NCBI GenBank assembly: GCA_013331535.1
Contig: DUGF01000073.1
Location: forward strand, 24,697-46,274
Origin: Microcaldota archaeon
GTDB taxonomy: Archaea; Micrarchaeota; Micrarchaeia; Anstonellales; Bilamarchaeaceae
DNA length: 21,578 bases
Direction: 5' to 3'
Shown: piece by piece, positions 7,045-14,587 of the stretch
Numbering within the stretch: position 1 is the first letter of the stretch
How the letters are laid out: every line of letters starts with the position of its first letter
Notes under the pieces: generated by a model
Told to the model about the DNA's origin: nothing
The model's input: only the letters and a program-made list of their open reading frames with translations
The model's database searches: none
Translations under genes and position numbers: made by a program

Positions 7045-7524
7045 ACTAGTATTCTTTTCCTTGAAATTAACATAAAGCTGGGTAAAATCGGTTATTCCCA
7101 TCTTATTGGCAAGGACTACGAAAACCCTTGAAAGCTCGTCACAGTCTCCTTCTCTTGTGGAATACGTTTCCTCAACTGTTTTTGGATTTCCCTGAGACGC
7201 AGGATTATAACGAAAGTTGAAATAATCCGAATCCCTCATTATCCAGACCAATGCCTCAATTTTTTCAAAATTGGTTGCCTTTGTGATGCCTTTGCCTTCA
7301 GTGAATGCAGGTATTCCTCTGGACAATAAATTAGAAACCTCTGCATCGTGTTTTGAATCAAGAAACATTGGATTAATCTGCGTTGGTGGCGCCAGTTTGT
7401 CCAATGATTTCGTAGTTGTGAGTTCCCGGTTTTCATTCTCAAGACCAATACGCTCTCTTCGTATCTCCTCGCCCATAGGAGGTCTTCGTGTTTGCTGAGG
7501 AAGCAGAATCGGATCGTCAGGCAT
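7042..7524 (-). CDS. N-terminal part of transglutaminase-like/TPR protein (ends at in-frame TAG)
   Basis: 160 codons from ATG 7524 to TAG. There is a disordered N-terminus (about 1-60), then the start of a transglutaminase-like domain: KIEALVWIMRDSDYF (88-102) and TREGDCDELSRVFVVLANKMGI (123-144), where Cys128 is the expected nucleophile. The His and Asp needed for activity (His165 and Asp179 counting the TAG as 161) come just after the stop in the same frame. As written, this piece would be an incomplete and inactive domain. There is no signal peptide. An A/T box at 7541-7553, about 23 nt upstream, suggests a leaderless transcript. The neighbouring lipoprotein and zinc-ribbon genes do not suggest a substrate. 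Confidence 0.72.
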   Translation of the reverse strand: MPDDPILLPQQTRRPPMGEEIRRERIGLENENRELTTTKSLDKLAPPTQINPMFLDSKHDAEVSNLLSRGIPAFTEGKGITKATNFEKIEALVWIMRDSDYFNFRYNPASQGNPKTVEETYSTREGDCDELSRVFVVLANKMGITDFTQLYVNFKEKNTS

Positions 7525-7540
7525 ATGGCTGATTCTACGG

Positions 7541-7553
7541 GTAAAATTTAAGA
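7541..7553 (-). promoter_or_regulatory. TATA-like box for the transglutaminase-like gene
   Basis: The minus strand reads CTTAAATTTTAC, centred about 23 nt before the ATG at 7524. That fits a leaderless start. Confidence 0.45.
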
Positions 7554-7578
7554 GGTTTACTTGTAGGATACGGGATAT

Positions 7579-7632
7579 GAACCCTAAACGCGAAACCCAA
7601 GACTCAAAACTCTGGACTCAGGACACAGGACA
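7579..7632. repeat. Dispersed intergenic repeat, copy 1 (head plus quasi-periodic tail)
   Basis: The head GAACCCTAAACGCGAAAC (7579-7596) matches 16 of 18 bases of the head at 17933-17950. It is followed by a degenerate tract with words such as GACTC, CTCTGGACTC and GGACACAGG at 7-8 base intervals. Both copies lie just downstream of minus-strand gene ends. Confidence 0.5.
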
Positions 7633-7646
7633 ATCAGCGAAACAAT

Positions 7647-7850
7647 CTATCCGTCGCATCCGCCCCATCCGCAGGAATAGCAGACTTTGCAGCCTTCCTG
7701 AAATGTGAGATTTGATTCGCATGATGGACAAAGCCCGCTCTTAATCTTCTGTTCATCTGACATTTTTGCAACAGAAACTGTTGTTGCGGAATTAGATACG
7801 TCAGATACAACTCCCACGGATTCCACAGAAGACGTTGATGGACTTTTCAT
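7647..7850 (-). CDS. Stand-alone zinc ribbon resembling the C-terminal tail of class II ribonucleotide reductase
   Basis: A 67-residue protein. The first 30 residues are Ser/Thr/Val-rich and low complexity. The C-terminus is CPSCESNLTFQEGCKVCY then SCGWGGCDG, i.e. CxxC...CxxCxxCGWxxC. The EGCxxCxxCGWxxC pattern is the one I associate with the cysteine-rich tail of adenosylcobalamin-dependent ribonucleotide reductases, where the tail Cys pair passes electrons to the active site. Here it is free-standing, so it could be a detached tail, a redox carrier or an ordinary zinc-binding protein. An in-frame stop lies 12 codons upstream of ATG 7850, so it is not the end of a larger local ORF. TAG ends the gene right after the motif, so TAG works as a normal stop here. 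Confidence 0.6.
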   Translation of the reverse strand: MKSPSTSSVESVGVVSDVSNSATTVSVAKMSDEQKIKSGLCPSCESNLTFQEGCKVCYSCGWGGCDG

Positions 7851-8056
7851 ATATACACCAGCAGTTTCTATGAAAGAGCCTGTTTAAATAGATTTATTTT
7901 GCTCTCGGAAAATGAAAATCTATTAAGTTGATGTTGGGCGACAAATAATTTTGCATCGTGCGGAAAAACATACGGAGGAATACGCAAAAAATGAAAAATT
8001 CAGACGGAAGAATTTGACAATTCAAAACTTGCACAGGTCCTCTAACCACCTTTCGC

Positions 8057-9505
8057 TCATACTTCAAAGCGATAATAATACTGGGGATGCCCTATGGCAT
8101 ACCTGGAATTGCATTCGCCTTTTTCGTCATAGACCAGCTGCCCGCCAAGTTTCTCCATCCATTCAAAATAATTTCTCAGCTTGTCCGGATGCATGGTGCC
8201 GATATATCTGAACATGACGCGCCATGGGGTGGCGGCATAAAATTCCGTAAAGCCGTTCTGTTTTGCGAATTCCCGCACTGCTGCCAAGAGTATCCCGCGC
8301 CATCCATCCAGCATTGCTTCAAACCCGGGTGGCATTGTGGAATACGCAGCATCAAGGTCATCCAAGCGATGCCCGTTTGACCTTTTAACTAGGTCCAAAA
8401 CATCGGTTTGGATTTCCTCCAGAATAAGCCTGTCCGGCAAAATGCTAAATGCTGCCAATGCAAGGGCTCCGTCAGCATGCTCAAACGACCTGTCTCCGAT
8501 ATACGCCAAAAATCTTCTCACGGGTTCGTCTTTCGGATAAACCGCAAGCTCGAAATTTCCAACTGGATTGCCGATGGGTTTTTCCGTGAACGGGCTCCCT
8601 TCAACATCGAAAATCCATCCATTGGCTGAAATTTCGCGCCTAAATGCATGTTTTTTGTGCAGTCTGAAAAGCCGGTCAATTTCCGGCTGGTCAATCCGCG
8701 CCTCCCCACTCATTTTCATTGCATCAAAAATAATCTGCTCGGTAAGATTGTCAAACAGGTGCTTTCTGATGAATCGCCATGCCTGGTTGACGCAACGATC
8801 AAATTTCATTCTGCCTCCGCTGTATTCATCTGTTTGTTCCGAAGACCGGAAATAAAATAATAATTCAAGAGCCGACAAAGCCAATAATTCCTGCTCATTG
8901 AATTGGTCTCTGAACCTACGTAGAAGCCTGGTATATGTTCCCAAAGCAAAATAAGTGCATGACTTAGGACCGCGATCCTGAATGTCAGTTATATTTCTGT
9001 TATCTGGGTTATACACCTCATGCGTTTCTTCCAATGCAAGAAGTGGGCATTGTGAATGGAAAAAGTTTGGTACAACCATTGCATAAATGCGGTTGAGCAC
9101 TTCCATTTTTTCAGGTGTCGGCGGCAGGAGGCCACGTAAACTGGAACGGTCATCCATACTGATAAAATCAGCGAACTCGTGTCCGTCCCCTAAAAATTCG
9201 AGCATCTGCTTGAAACCATGCTCAAACTCCGATTGAACAAGCGGTTTGACATCAAGCTCGTAACAACGCTCTCCTACGTTTTTGCGCCCGAACAAGTCGA
9301 ACATTGCCCTTTCCATTGTGCTTCTTATGAAGAGATATCTGCTCAGATGAAAATGGGTAAATGGATGCTCAAACCTCAACTTTGGCTTATCAAACTCAAG
9401 CGGATTGCCCTTAAAACCCAGAACTGGTTTTTCCACATCAAGTGGGTTAAGGTAGGCACGCCACGCCCGTTGCGGTTTTGATAATTCGTGATGGATTAGA
9501 CGCAT
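8057..9505 (-). CDS. 482-residue protein of unknown function with an EEIQTD-type C-terminal domain
   Basis: There is no signal peptide or membrane helix. The N-terminal 60 residues are basic/aromatic, and the middle is mostly helical (about 100-290) with a Cys/His-rich stretch (FHSQCPLLALEETHEVY). The C-terminal part has LILEEIQTDVLDL, then WRGILLAAVREFAKQNGFTEFYAATP and a final YYRFEV. An E-E-I-Q-[ST]-D motif followed by a W..vl..A...A...G[FY].. helix recalls the acyltransferase-like domain of phage polyvalent proteins, so a link to viruses or plasmids is possible. That link is weak and based on motif memory. The start at 9505 is backed by a TATA-like TTTTTAAA about 29 nt upstream. Nothing in the neighbourhood points to a pathway. 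Confidence 0.7.
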   Translation of the reverse strand: MRLIHHELSKPQRAWRAYLNPLDVEKPVLGFKGNPLEFDKPKLRFEHPFTHFHLSRYLFIRSTMERAMFDLFGRKNVGERCYELDVKPLVQSEFEHGFKQMLEFLGDGHEFADFISMDDRSSLRGLLPPTPEKMEVLNRIYAMVVPNFFHSQCPLLALEETHEVYNPDNRNITDIQDRGPKSCTYFALGTYTRLLRRFRDQFNEQELLALSALELLFYFRSSEQTDEYSGGRMKFDRCVNQAWRFIRKHLFDNLTEQIIFDAMKMSGEARIDQPEIDRLFRLHKKHAFRREISANGWIFDVEGSPFTEKPIGNPVGNFELAVYPKDEPVRRFLAYIGDRSFEHADGALALAAFSILPDRLILEEIQTDVLDLVKRSNGHRLDDLDAAYSTMPPGFEAMLDGWRGILLAAVREFAKQNGFTEFYAATPWRVMFRYIGTMHPDKLRNYFEWMEKLGGQLVYDEKGECNSRYAIGHPQYYYRFEV

Positions 9506-9562
9506 GACACAAATGTATATGGATTAACATTTTTAAAGAGTAGATAAAGGCTTAAAAATTCT

Positions 9563-9688
9563 GGCGAGGCGAGGTGTTCCGCGCGAGCGCAACGAAGCGC
9601 CAGTTCTTATTTTACCTCCCCTTTGTTGAATTTTATGAAGAGAAAGCGAGTGGCGAGCAGTGGTGATCCGCGCGAGTGTTAGCGAGCG
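9563..9688. repeat. Pair of degenerate GCGAG-rich direct repeats before the VirB11-like gene
   Basis: Segments 9563-9599 and 9652-9688 are the same length (37 nt) and agree at 27 positions, with a shared core of GTG(T/A)TCCGCGCGAG. The first is closed into a hairpin by CTGGCG (9561-9566) and CGCCAG (9598-9603). The tract stops before the TATA-like box at 9726, which argues that this DNA is not coding although a frame is open through it. Confidence 0.45.
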
Positions 9689-9725
9689 TTTGGTCATCGA
9701 GAGTCACGAGCGACCCTGAGAGAAC

Positions 9726-9736
9726 ATTTTTAATTT
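9726..9736 (+). promoter_or_regulatory. TATA-like box for the VirB11-like ATPase gene
   Basis: ATTTTTAATTT is centred 26 nt before ATG 9757. This sets the start at 9757 rather than at a GTG 81 nt further upstream, which lies in the repeat tract. Confidence 0.55.
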
Positions 9737-9756
9737 GCAACACCCTATACAGCAGC

Positions 9757-12054
9757 ATGTGCAACCTAGTCCTTGAAGGAACAAGAGCAATATTGGATAT
9801 GGCTAAATGCCCTTATGAATTCGCATCGCCTGAGTTTTTGAATCTTCATTTAAAGGATTTATCCACCATTGAAAAACCAATCAAGACTATACGTTACGAG
9901 GAAGAAATTGTTATAGAACTGACCGAACAACAGACAACGATACTAACAGAATACTCGGGAATTATCAGGCAGATAGAAGCGCTTCTTATGAAAGAAGAAA
10001 TCTATGGAAACAAACAGGACCCGCAATTTGACAACCGGAGAAAAAAGCTCCGCAAATTCTATGAATACGCATTCATGAATCCGGTAATGGCTGGAAGGGA
10101 ACTTGATGAATACAAGGAAGAAGCCCCGGAAAAGCAGGTGTTCATGAAAGGATATCAGACATTCAAGGCATGGGTGAATGGAATATTGAAAAGATTCACA
10201 GAAACAAAAATGTACGCGCTCACGAAAAAAACCGGAGATATGAGACTTGCATTCCTTTCTGTTGTTGGATTAAAAAGCATGTATTTTGTTTCATCAATTA
10301 TTCTTGATATTCCGGCAGAGGCAAAACCAATAAAATCAGCAAATGCATCTTACCCATTATCTTATGGAATAGAAGTCCAGGTATACGAAGTTCCGGGAGC
10401 GGATGCATATCTTTATGTGCAGAGGAATAAGGAAATAGAAGAGCTTGGCGATGACCTGAGGAAGATGCTCAAACGACTTATCACTGAACAATTGAAGGAA
10501 CAGTTTGAAAACGCAGATTACAATATTTTGATGGATTTGAAAACCCGTGAGTATAGGCAATACTTCCTGGACCAGGCAATATTGAACAGTATTCAAATTA
10601 CGCCGCAGCAGGCAATGGCAATGGGAAGAGAAGCCGCGGCATGGATTGTTGGTCTTGGAGCGCCGATTGAGAACATGGCAATTGACAGGAACCATGTTAC
10701 AGATATTTACATTGATGCGGAAAATTCACCATTGTATATAGAGCATAGCGAATACGGAATATGCCACACATTATTCAGATACAACAGGGATCTGCTTGAG
10801 CACGCATTCAAGGATATTGTTTACACACTAAAAGGAACAAGAAAGTTTGATGAGACCAGCCCAATAGTGGATGTAGTTCTTAAGCGCCTTAGCATGAGAT
10901 GCCACCTTCAAAGGCCTCCGGCAACGTTTGATGAGCTGCAAGGAGCATTGAGAATAATGAAGGAGCAGCCATTCACATATGCACAGTATCTTGCATACCA
11001 TTCAATGAGCCCATTCTTCGCAGGATATGATGATGTTCTGGTATCGCTTGGATGCAGCGAGGCAGTTCTTGGATTGAAAGGAGTTGGTAAAACTGCATTT
11101 ACAGCAGCAAAGATTGCGGCAATTGGAACGCGCAGAAGAATTATTCCGGTTCAGGATATCGAGGAAATTCCAACCCGAGCATTCAGAAAACGCGGATTCC
11201 ATATAGGAGCGGCAAGGGTGCAAAGCTCAGATGTGGAAGAGACTACTACAAAAGAGCTTGATCTTGTTTCAATGGCAAACGCATTGCTGAGAATGGGTGA
11301 TGCCGCACTGATAATCAACGAAGTCAGATCAAGAGTTGCTGTGCAAGGAATTATTAACTTGTTAAACACCCAGCCCGGGGTTTTCCTACTTTACAACCTG
11401 CACGCGGAATCACTGCGAGACATCCAAGACAGACTTGAACTGGTATTTGGAATTCCATCTGCGAGTATGTATGCGACAGATAGATACACGTTCCTGAAAA
11501 AAGTCAAATTCGGAAGACGAGGAAGAATCTACCGCGTTTTGGGTTATGAATATGAAAGCGACCCGGAAGAGAAAAAATTCATAGAAGTATTCCGCTTTAA
11601 GCGTGGCGACGGAATAGACAAATGCCTACTTGAAGCAAAATTCCTGAGAAACCCCGAAGCATCTGCAGCAAGCCTTGAGAAAGTCGATCTCGGAAAACTC
11701 GAAAAGGAATTGGATATTGCATTTATACCGCCCGCACTTGCCCGCAGAAGTGAGGAAAGCGGAATAAACCCGGAACAATATATCATGCAGGCATTCTTCA
11801 AGGGAAAGATGTACGACGGTATAAAACGTGCGGCCGAGGAAACCAATGATCAGACACTGTTGGAACTTGATTTCGTGCTGAATTGCAATACGGCAGCTGG
11901 AAAGTTGCTGACATCATTGGAAAAGGAAGAGGGACAGATTGATTTCAAGGAAGCATGGACAAAATGGGAGCCGATATTCAAAGCGATTGTGAAGGATGAA
12001 CTCACTGCGAAGAAAACGGGTGGCGGGGCTGCGGCAAAGGAGAAAGAAAAATAG
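9757..12054 (+). CDS. VirB11/TadA/GspE-superfamily secretion ATPase
   Basis: 765 residues from the leaderless ATG. The large N-terminal region (about 1-330) is helical and family-specific. The C-terminal motor has Walker A GLKGVGKT (439-446), the acidic box IIPVQDIEEIP, Walker B-like ALIINEVRSR (517-526) and a His box LYNLHAES (His549), in the canonical order of type II/IV secretion, pilus and archaellum ATPases. Walker B has Asn-Glu where many relatives have Gly-Glu. The NTD2 segment includes IYIDAENSPLYIEHSEYG, the usual strand pair of these proteins. A Lys-rich tail follows (last about 10 residues). It probably forms a cytosolic hexamer docking to a membrane platform. No platform or pilin gene is adjacent, so it may serve the VirB4/VirB6-like operon 5 kb away. 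Confidence 0.9.
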   Translation: MCNLVLEGTRAILDMAKCPYEFASPEFLNLHLKDLSTIEKPIKTIRYEEEIVIELTEQQTTILTEYSGIIRQIEALLMKEEIYGNKQDPQFDNRRKKLRKFYEYAFMNPVMAGRELDEYKEEAPEKQVFMKGYQTFKAWVNGILKRFTETKMYALTKKTGDMRLAFLSVVGLKSMYFVSSIILDIPAEAKPIKSANASYPLSYGIEVQVYEVPGADAYLYVQRNKEIEELGDDLRKMLKRLITEQLKEQFENADYNILMDLKTREYRQYFLDQAILNSIQITPQQAMAMGREAAAWIVGLGAPIENMAIDRNHVTDIYIDAENSPLYIEHSEYGICHTLFRYNRDLLEHAFKDIVYTLKGTRKFDETSPIVDVVLKRLSMRCHLQRPPATFDELQGALRIMKEQPFTYAQYLAYHSMSPFFAGYDDVLVSLGCSEAVLGLKGVGKTAFTAAKIAAIGTRRRIIPVQDIEEIPTRAFRKRGFHIGAARVQSSDVEETTTKELDLVSMANALLRMGDAALIINEVRSRVAVQGIINLLNTQPGVFLLYNLHAESLRDIQDRLELVFGIPSASMYATDRYTFLKKVKFGRRGRIYRVLGYEYESDPEEKKFIEVFRFKRGDGIDKCLLEAKFLRNPEASAASLEKVDLGKLEKELDIAFIPPALARRSEESGINPEQYIMQAFFKGKMYDGIKRAAEETNDQTLLELDFVLNCNTAAGKLLTSLEKEEGQIDFKEAWTKWEPIFKAIVKDELTAKKTGGGAAAKEKEK

Positions 12055-12084
12055 GGAAGAGACAAAGAAAAACAATAACACGGC

Positions 12085-12849
12085 TCAAACTTTAGGTGGA
12101 AACCCTGCATTTATCTCGTCTGCATGCTTCAGCAAAATCTTGTGAATCCCACTTCCATACTGCATTGCACGCTTTTTTCTTTTTAGAGCAATTTCCGGAA
12201 CCCCAAGCAGCTTGCCGGCATCCCTGAGGATTCCCTTTTTTAATTCTCTTTCGGCCATCCTTTCCTCTAAAGGAATTGAGAATACCAGCTCTGCGATTCT
12301 ATTGCTATATAAGGGAAATCTTGCTTCAATTCCAATCTTGTGGCATAATTTTTTTGTTGCTGCGATGTCCCGGTCCTTTAAGGTTTTGAATTCCTCTCGT
12401 AGGATTTTGTCAAGGTCCAAACCCTCTTCTAAATAAGAATAATATCTTTCATAACCAACGAAAAGTTCCTCGGCCCCTGAACCGAACATAATTGCATCCA
12501 GACCAGCTGCTTTTGCAAGTTTGGCAACTGCATAAACCGGAACAAGAAGCTCGACTTTCAACAGATTAGATGGGACGATTTCATAGCATTTCGAGTAAAT
12601 GGCAAGAACATCGCTTTCAGAAAGAACCGCGCGTTCAAGCGGCAAAAATAATTTTCCCGCAACCTTTTCTGCAAATTGCAAATCCTCGCAGTCTTCGGTT
12701 CCTGCGGAAAAGAGGTGAACCTCGGCAGTTTTCTTTGCAACATGGGCTATAAGTGAGCTGTCAAGGCCACCTGAAAAAGAAACTGCGACCCGGTCTTCCA
12801 TGCTCTCTTCTATTGAGTGCTGGATTGCATCTGAAAGTTCCTTAAGCAT
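12085..12849 (-). CDS. Asparagine synthetase-like ATP-pyrophosphatase domain, stand-alone
   Basis: 254 residues from ATG 12849, chosen because an A/T box (12871-12880) sits 26 nt upstream; a TTG at 12927 would add an unlikely Phe/Ser-rich extension. AVSFSGGLDSSLIA near the N-terminus is the PP-loop, FGSGAEELFVGYERYYSY is the second nucleotide/aspartate-binding motif of asparagine synthetases, and EARFPLYSNRIAELVFSIPLE plus RKKRAMQYGSG complete the C-terminal synthetase domain. The N-terminal glutaminase domain of AsnB is absent. It therefore cannot use glutamine itself, and could use ammonia, a partner amidase, or a different acceptor. Position 74 nt after the protease gene with its own promoter suggests an independent unit. 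Confidence 0.85.
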   Translation of the reverse strand: MLKELSDAIQHSIEESMEDRVAVSFSGGLDSSLIAHVAKKTAEVHLFSAGTEDCEDLQFAEKVAGKLFLPLERAVLSESDVLAIYSKCYEIVPSNLLKVELLVPVYAVAKLAKAAGLDAIMFGSGAEELFVGYERYYSYLEEGLDLDKILREEFKTLKDRDIAATKKLCHKIGIEARFPLYSNRIAELVFSIPLEERMAERELKKGILRDAGKLLGVPEIALKRKKRAMQYGSGIHKILLKHADEINAGFPPKV

Positions 12850-12870
12850 AATAACAAAAGAAGTGGAAGG

Positions 12871-12880
12871 AAATAAAAAC
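12871..12880 (-). promoter_or_regulatory. TATA-like box for the asparagine synthetase-like gene
   Basis: The minus strand reads GTTTTTATTT, 26 nt before ATG 12849. It lies in the gap after the M48-like gene and decides the start. Confidence 0.5.
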
Positions 12881-12923
12881 AAACAGCTCGGAAAAAAACC
12901 TGCTCGAAACGATTCGGAATTGC

Positions 12924-13667
12924 TCAAAACGAATCGAGTTTTCTTTTGGCAGAATTAAGATGCCTTGAGGTTTCCTGAATTTTTATCGCAAACCTGTCTG
13001 CGATTGATTCCTCATCAGAAATAAGCGCATGGAACATTGGTTGGATTCCGAGCGGAGAAAACCTTGAAAGAATTCCGAAAACAAGCTTTGAGAATGACGA
13101 TTTGGCAGAGATATGGCCAAGCTCGTGAAGTATAACCGCCTCAATTTCACTATTGCCCATACTTTCAAGCAGACCTACTGAAAGAAATATTGCCGGAGTT
13201 CCGAATGAATGAGAAAATGCCTGGGGGACGCCGGAATCAAATGCATATATCATCGGGGGTTTTGGTAATCCCAACTCAAGAGATATTGCACGAGCATAGG
13301 ATACCCATTTTCCTTCAAGAATCCTGCTTTTTCTCGCGAATAAAAGCGGCACAACAAAAATACTGAAGACCATTGTGAGCAGTATTGCGACTGGAATGGA
13401 AAACGCAAGAGCCTGCGTAATAGCGATTGAGCAATCCATTTTCAACTCAGTGCATGTAAGTGAAATTCCGAACAGCAAAAGCGGGAAAATAATTGATAGA
13501 ACATGCAAAAATGAATATGCAATGCGCAAGCGCACTGTTCTTGCCGAGGAAAGAGCGCGATGGGAATAGAATAATACAACGATGGATAGAAGAACAAGAA
13601 ATATTTTGACTGGATCCGTGGCAAAGTTCTGAATATTGAACGCAAGATGGTCAAGCATCAATTCCAT
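12924..13667 (-). CDS. M48-type (BlaR/HtpX-like) membrane zinc metalloprotease
   Basis: 247 residues. Hydrophobic helices lie at about 20-37, 50-72 and 85-110, followed by a cytosolic catalytic part. AVILHELGHIS carries the HExxH zinc site, and SDEESIADRFAI supplies the downstream Glu ligand as in M48/M56 peptidases. The gene overlaps the repressor gene by TAATG (stop/start at 13667-13669), which strongly suggests translational coupling. In bacteria the BlaI repressor is cut when the BlaR1 membrane protease is activated; by analogy this protease may respond to an envelope signal and inactivate its partner. No extracellular sensor domain is present, so the trigger would differ from beta-lactam sensing. 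Confidence 0.85.
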   Translation of the reverse strand: MELMLDHLAFNIQNFATDPVKIFLVLLSIVVLFYSHRALSSARTVRLRIAYSFLHVLSIIFPLLLFGISLTCTELKMDCSIAITQALAFSIPVAILLTMVFSIFVVPLLFARKSRILEGKWVSYARAISLELGLPKPPMIYAFDSGVPQAFSHSFGTPAIFLSVGLLESMGNSEIEAVILHELGHISAKSSFSKLVFGILSRFSPLGIQPMFHALISDEESIADRFAIKIQETSRHLNSAKRKLDSF

Positions 13668-14074
13668 TATTTTTCCCTCTTTGATTGCGCGATGGAAGTG
13701 CTCCCGAATTTCTCATTGAAAAAATTAACAGCAGAAGGACCAAACGCAGATATAAGGTTGTCAACAGTCTGTTCAACAACAGTTCTGCAAAATCCATCAC
13801 GTGTTACTTTTGGAGAATATAGATAACGAACTCCGCCTCTTGCGACTTCCGCTTTTCTTATAACAAGACCACGATCATAAAGCCTGTCAAGCATTACTGC
13901 AACCGTTGTTGGAGCAACTTTTCTTTTTAACACACTTCGCACGTCGCAACAATGAACCGGGCTATTGTCCCATACGATATCCATTATTTCGGCTTCGATT
14001 CCGCTCAAGACTGCGGCAGCTCCGCTCGCCTTTTTGCCTGCCTTATCAAATGAAAGCTTTCTTATGCTGACCAT
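13667..14074 (-). CDS. BlaI/MecI/CopY-family winged-helix repressor
   Basis: 135 residues. The pattern LSGIEAEIMDIVWDNSPVHC, then RSVLKRKVAPTTVAVMLDRL and YDRGLVIRKAEVARGGVRYL, followed by YSPKVTR, is the full BlaI/MecI winged helix, with the recognition helix at about 50-68. The C-terminal half (about 95-135) is the dimerisation helix region. The partner membrane protease gene starts on the repressor's own stop codon. A large dyad just upstream (14091-14127) is a candidate autoregulatory site. This pairing is common in bacteria and is found in some archaea. Confidence 0.88.
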   Translation of the reverse strand: MVSIRKLSFDKAGKKASGAAAVLSGIEAEIMDIVWDNSPVHCCDVRSVLKRKVAPTTVAVMLDRLYDRGLVIRKAEVARGGVRYLYSPKVTRDGFCRTVVEQTVDNLISAFGPSAVNFFNEKFGSTSIAQSKREK

Positions 14075-14090
14075 AGGACATACGTGTTCC

Positions 14091-14127
14091 GGCGGCTTCG
14101 CGCGATAGCGCGATCTATTATGCCGCC
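14091..14127. promoter_or_regulatory. Large dyad upstream of the BlaI-like gene
   Basis: GGCGGC (14091-14096) pairs with GCCGCC (14122-14127), and inside it TCGCGC (14098-14103), loop GATA, GCGCGA (14108-14113) forms a second perfect stem. A TATA-like AATATATT (14137-14145) puts transcription start near 14116, inside the dyad. It could act as an operator in DNA or as a leader hairpin in RNA; the leader has no clear ribosome site. Confidence 0.5.
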
Positions 14128-14207
14128 TTGAAATCTAATATATTGTAAACGTGCGGATTAATAAACGTTACTAAATTTGTAAAGGTTCGGACAGGACCAG
14201 GATAAGG

Positions 14208-14218
14208 GATAAAAATAA
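14208..14218 (+). promoter_or_regulatory. TATA-like box for pth2
   Basis: GATAAAAATAA is centred about 25 nt before ATG 14237, which gives a leaderless transcript. Confidence 0.55.
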
Positions 14219-14236
14219 TGAACGCGGGATAACTCC

Positions 14237-14587
14237 ATGTACAAACAGACAATAATCATCCGCTCTGACCTGAAGATGGGAAAAGGAAAAATAGGCGGAC
14301 AATGTTCGCATGCGTCAGTCAGCGCATATAATGTAACCCGTAAAAAATTCCCTGAGATTGCAAACGAATGGGAACAGGAAGGCCAGAAAAAAATTGTTTT
14401 GAAGGTTGAAGGAGAAAGCGAATTGCTGGAGCAGTTCCGCAAGGCAAAGGATGCGGGAATTCCATGCGAACTTATTAGGGATGCCGGTCATACCCAGGTT
14501 GAACCGGGAACGATTACATGCATTGGAATTGGTCCGTGGAACGAAAGGAAACTGGATGAATTATTCGGGAAGTTGAAATTATTGTAA
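14237..14587 (+). CDS. pth2: Peptidyl-tRNA hydrolase, archaeal/eukaryotic Pth2 type
   Basis: 116 residues, the normal length for the family. The N-terminus YKQTIIIRSDLKMGKGKIGGQ followed by CSHASVSA is the Pth2 signature, containing the Lys/His pair of the active site; DAGHTQVEPGTITCIGIGPW near the C-terminus is the second conserved block. It releases peptides from tRNA that has dropped off the ribosome, in the cytosol. It stands alone between the BlaI-like operon (divergent) and the small gene at 14686-15123. The ORF is complete and ordinary. Confidence 0.97.
   Translation: MYKQTIIIRSDLKMGKGKIGGQCSHASVSAYNVTRKKFPEIANEWEQEGQKKIVLKVEGESELLEQFRKAKDAGIPCELIRDAGHTQVEPGTITCIGIGPWNERKLDELFGKLKLL

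Noticed and set aside
7951..8211. Plus-strand 86-codon frame
   Set aside because: TTG start, no promoter, and its second half is antisense to the 482-residue gene.
9676..9756. Upstream GTG extension of the VirB11-like gene
   Set aside because: It runs through GCGAG repeats and the promoter; the TATA-like box fits ATG 9757.
12850..12927. TTG-started N-terminal extension of the asparagine synthetase-like gene
   Set aside because: It encodes a Phe/Ser-rich stretch over the promoter and is not part of the family domain.
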